Part shown: piece after piece, positions 62,891-64,000 of the stretch
How the letters are laid out: each line of letters opens with the position of its first letter
Position numbering within the stretch: position 1 is the first letter of the stretch
Assembly (NCBI RefSeq): GCF_021018895.1
Contig: NC_079386.1
Span: 17,029,552-17,093,551 of the forward strand
Source of the DNA: Seriola aureovittata
Lineage: Eukaryota; Chordata; Actinopteri; Carangiformes; Carangidae
Direction: 5' to 3'
Length of the DNA: 64,000 nt
Made by a program: the position numbers and the translations under genes
The notes under the pieces: model-generated
What the model saw: the letters and a program-made list of their open reading frames with translations, nothing else
The model's database searches: none
Told to the model about the DNA's origin: nothing

Positions 62891-64000
62891 CCTCTCTTCC
62901 TCTCTCTCTCTCTCTCTCTCTCTCTAGCCCCCCATCCTCCTCTAAACTCTGTTCTTTCTGGATGAGCAGGTTTTATGAGCGGAGTGATAAAGAGAAGGGG
63001 GGATGAAGGGCAGAGAGGGAAGGAGAGGTGGAGGACAGAGGGGGACGGAGAGAGAGAGAGATGGGGACAGAAAGAAGTGGAAACAGGAATGAGCTCGTCT
63101 TTATTACAGCAGATTGCCAAGAACATATTTTATGACATAAATGTCTGTCTGTCTCTTTTCTGTCTCAAGGTTTATATCGGATTTGAAACTTTTAGGATTA
63201 TTTGTTAAAAACAACAACAACAACAACAAAAGCCTGCAGAGAACACGGGGGAAACATTTATGATGTTACCTGCAATAAGGTGTTTTATTCCTTCATATGG
63301 AATAACAGCGGTGGAGCCATGAGCAGCGAGGTGTCCGACCTGCGACCTGCGACCTTTCAACCCGAGCACAGGGAAAACTAAGGAGGTTCGTCGACTTCAC
63401 AAACAGAGCGAAAACTTCCTGTGAGCGCAGATCACTGAGGACCTGTCCGAGAAAGCACAGCAGGCGTCACCTCCACCTGTCCGAGCATCCTGCCCCCCCC
63501 CCCGGCATCACTGTCTGACCTGGGAGCTGCAAGATCTCTCAAGGTAAGACCTCAAGACGAACACGAAGCGCAGCAGAGAGGATTAAAACACCAGGCCTCT
63601 TTGTGCTGCATGAATAATCCACTTTCCTCAATTTATCGCAAAGTATAACCCACGACGAGCTGATCAATACTTCCTGTAACTGTATAGATTATTATCCCGC
63701 TTATACCAAGCATCAGAAATCTTAATATAAACGTCTTTTAACCTTAATTTTCACCGAACTCGGTGGAAGGACGTGAAATGGGTCAGTGACGATCTGGTGA
63801 AAGAGGCGGATCCAGGAATGTTTCGTCACTTTCCTTTTGCAAGAAATAATGTTTGAATCTCGATGTAAAAAGCCTGATGTATTTATAGTGTTGGATCTGT
63901 GAGTTCGTACGATTCGGTGCAGAAGAAAATATTTGGCCTTGGATGGAAAGTATGTGCCGTTATTTAAGCATGTGACTTTATTTAATCACAAAGTCACATT
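62891..64000. other. Intergenic to the window end
   Basis: CT tract at 62898-62926, GA-rich sequence at 63010-63062, (AAC)n at 63210-63229 and an 11-base C run near 63493. The remainder to 64000 is unique-looking, with no exon recognised. Confidence 0.5.

Overview
This window is vertebrate nuclear DNA, almost certainly from a teleost and probably a percomorph. The genes are split by GT-AG introns, dinucleotide (GT/CA)n and (GA/CT)n microsatellites are very dense, and several dispersed elements are of kinds common in percomorph genomes, such as those carrying the TGCTAAGCTAAGCTAA motif and the TTAAAGG-ended MITEs. No bacterial or phage features are present. The species cannot be named from the sequence.

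Layout. (1) 1-3.5 kb is repeat-derived. It has a 30-bp GC-rich minisatellite that passes into a 45-bp one, a decayed zinc-finger/hAT-type transposase fragment on the minus strand, an inverted copy of the minisatellite unit, and a complete non-autonomous hAT-like element (2796-3484) inserted in a GT microsatellite with an 8-bp target duplication. (2) 3.5-10.2 kb is a large inverted duplication. The left arm carries an apparently intact three-exon gene for a small single-Ig-domain membrane protein (4359-5136, +). The right arm carries its broken copy (8350-7810, -), truncated at a perfect 14-bp palindrome that looks like a template-switch scar. (3) 11.7-33.8 kb is STK26 (MST4), a Ste20/GCK-III kinase, on the plus strand. 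Twelve coding exons were reconstructed by hand with all phases agreeing, giving 405 codons, with a 7-codon first exon followed by a 12.9-kb intron. (4) 42.7-35.1 kb is FRMD7 on the minus strand, again twelve phase-consistent coding exons (783 codons): FERM domain, FERM-adjacent segment and a long disordered tail. (5) 42.8-64 kb lies upstream of FRMD7. I found no protein-coding exon there. It holds microsatellites, three kinds of dispersed element and several low-repeat segments that look like candidate conserved non-coding regulatory DNA.

STK26 and FRMD7 are convergent. The same tail-to-tail pairing of a GCK-III kinase with a FERM gene is known for STK24/FARP1 and STK25/FARP2, so this is one member of an ancient duplicated block. 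The tail of the FERM gene here has no DH/PH domains, and it carries the FRMD7 signatures QCRSSPDLL and [10 protein letters not shown], which separates it from FARP1/2. The two proteins have no established joint pathway. STK26 acts with PDCD10/CCM3, MO25 and the STRIPAK complex at the Golgi and in cell polarity. FRMD7 acts at the membrane and actin cytoskeleton in neurons, and its human loss causes X-linked congenital nystagmus. A recurring feature of both genes is the placement of (GT)n/(CA)n tracts directly against splice sites.
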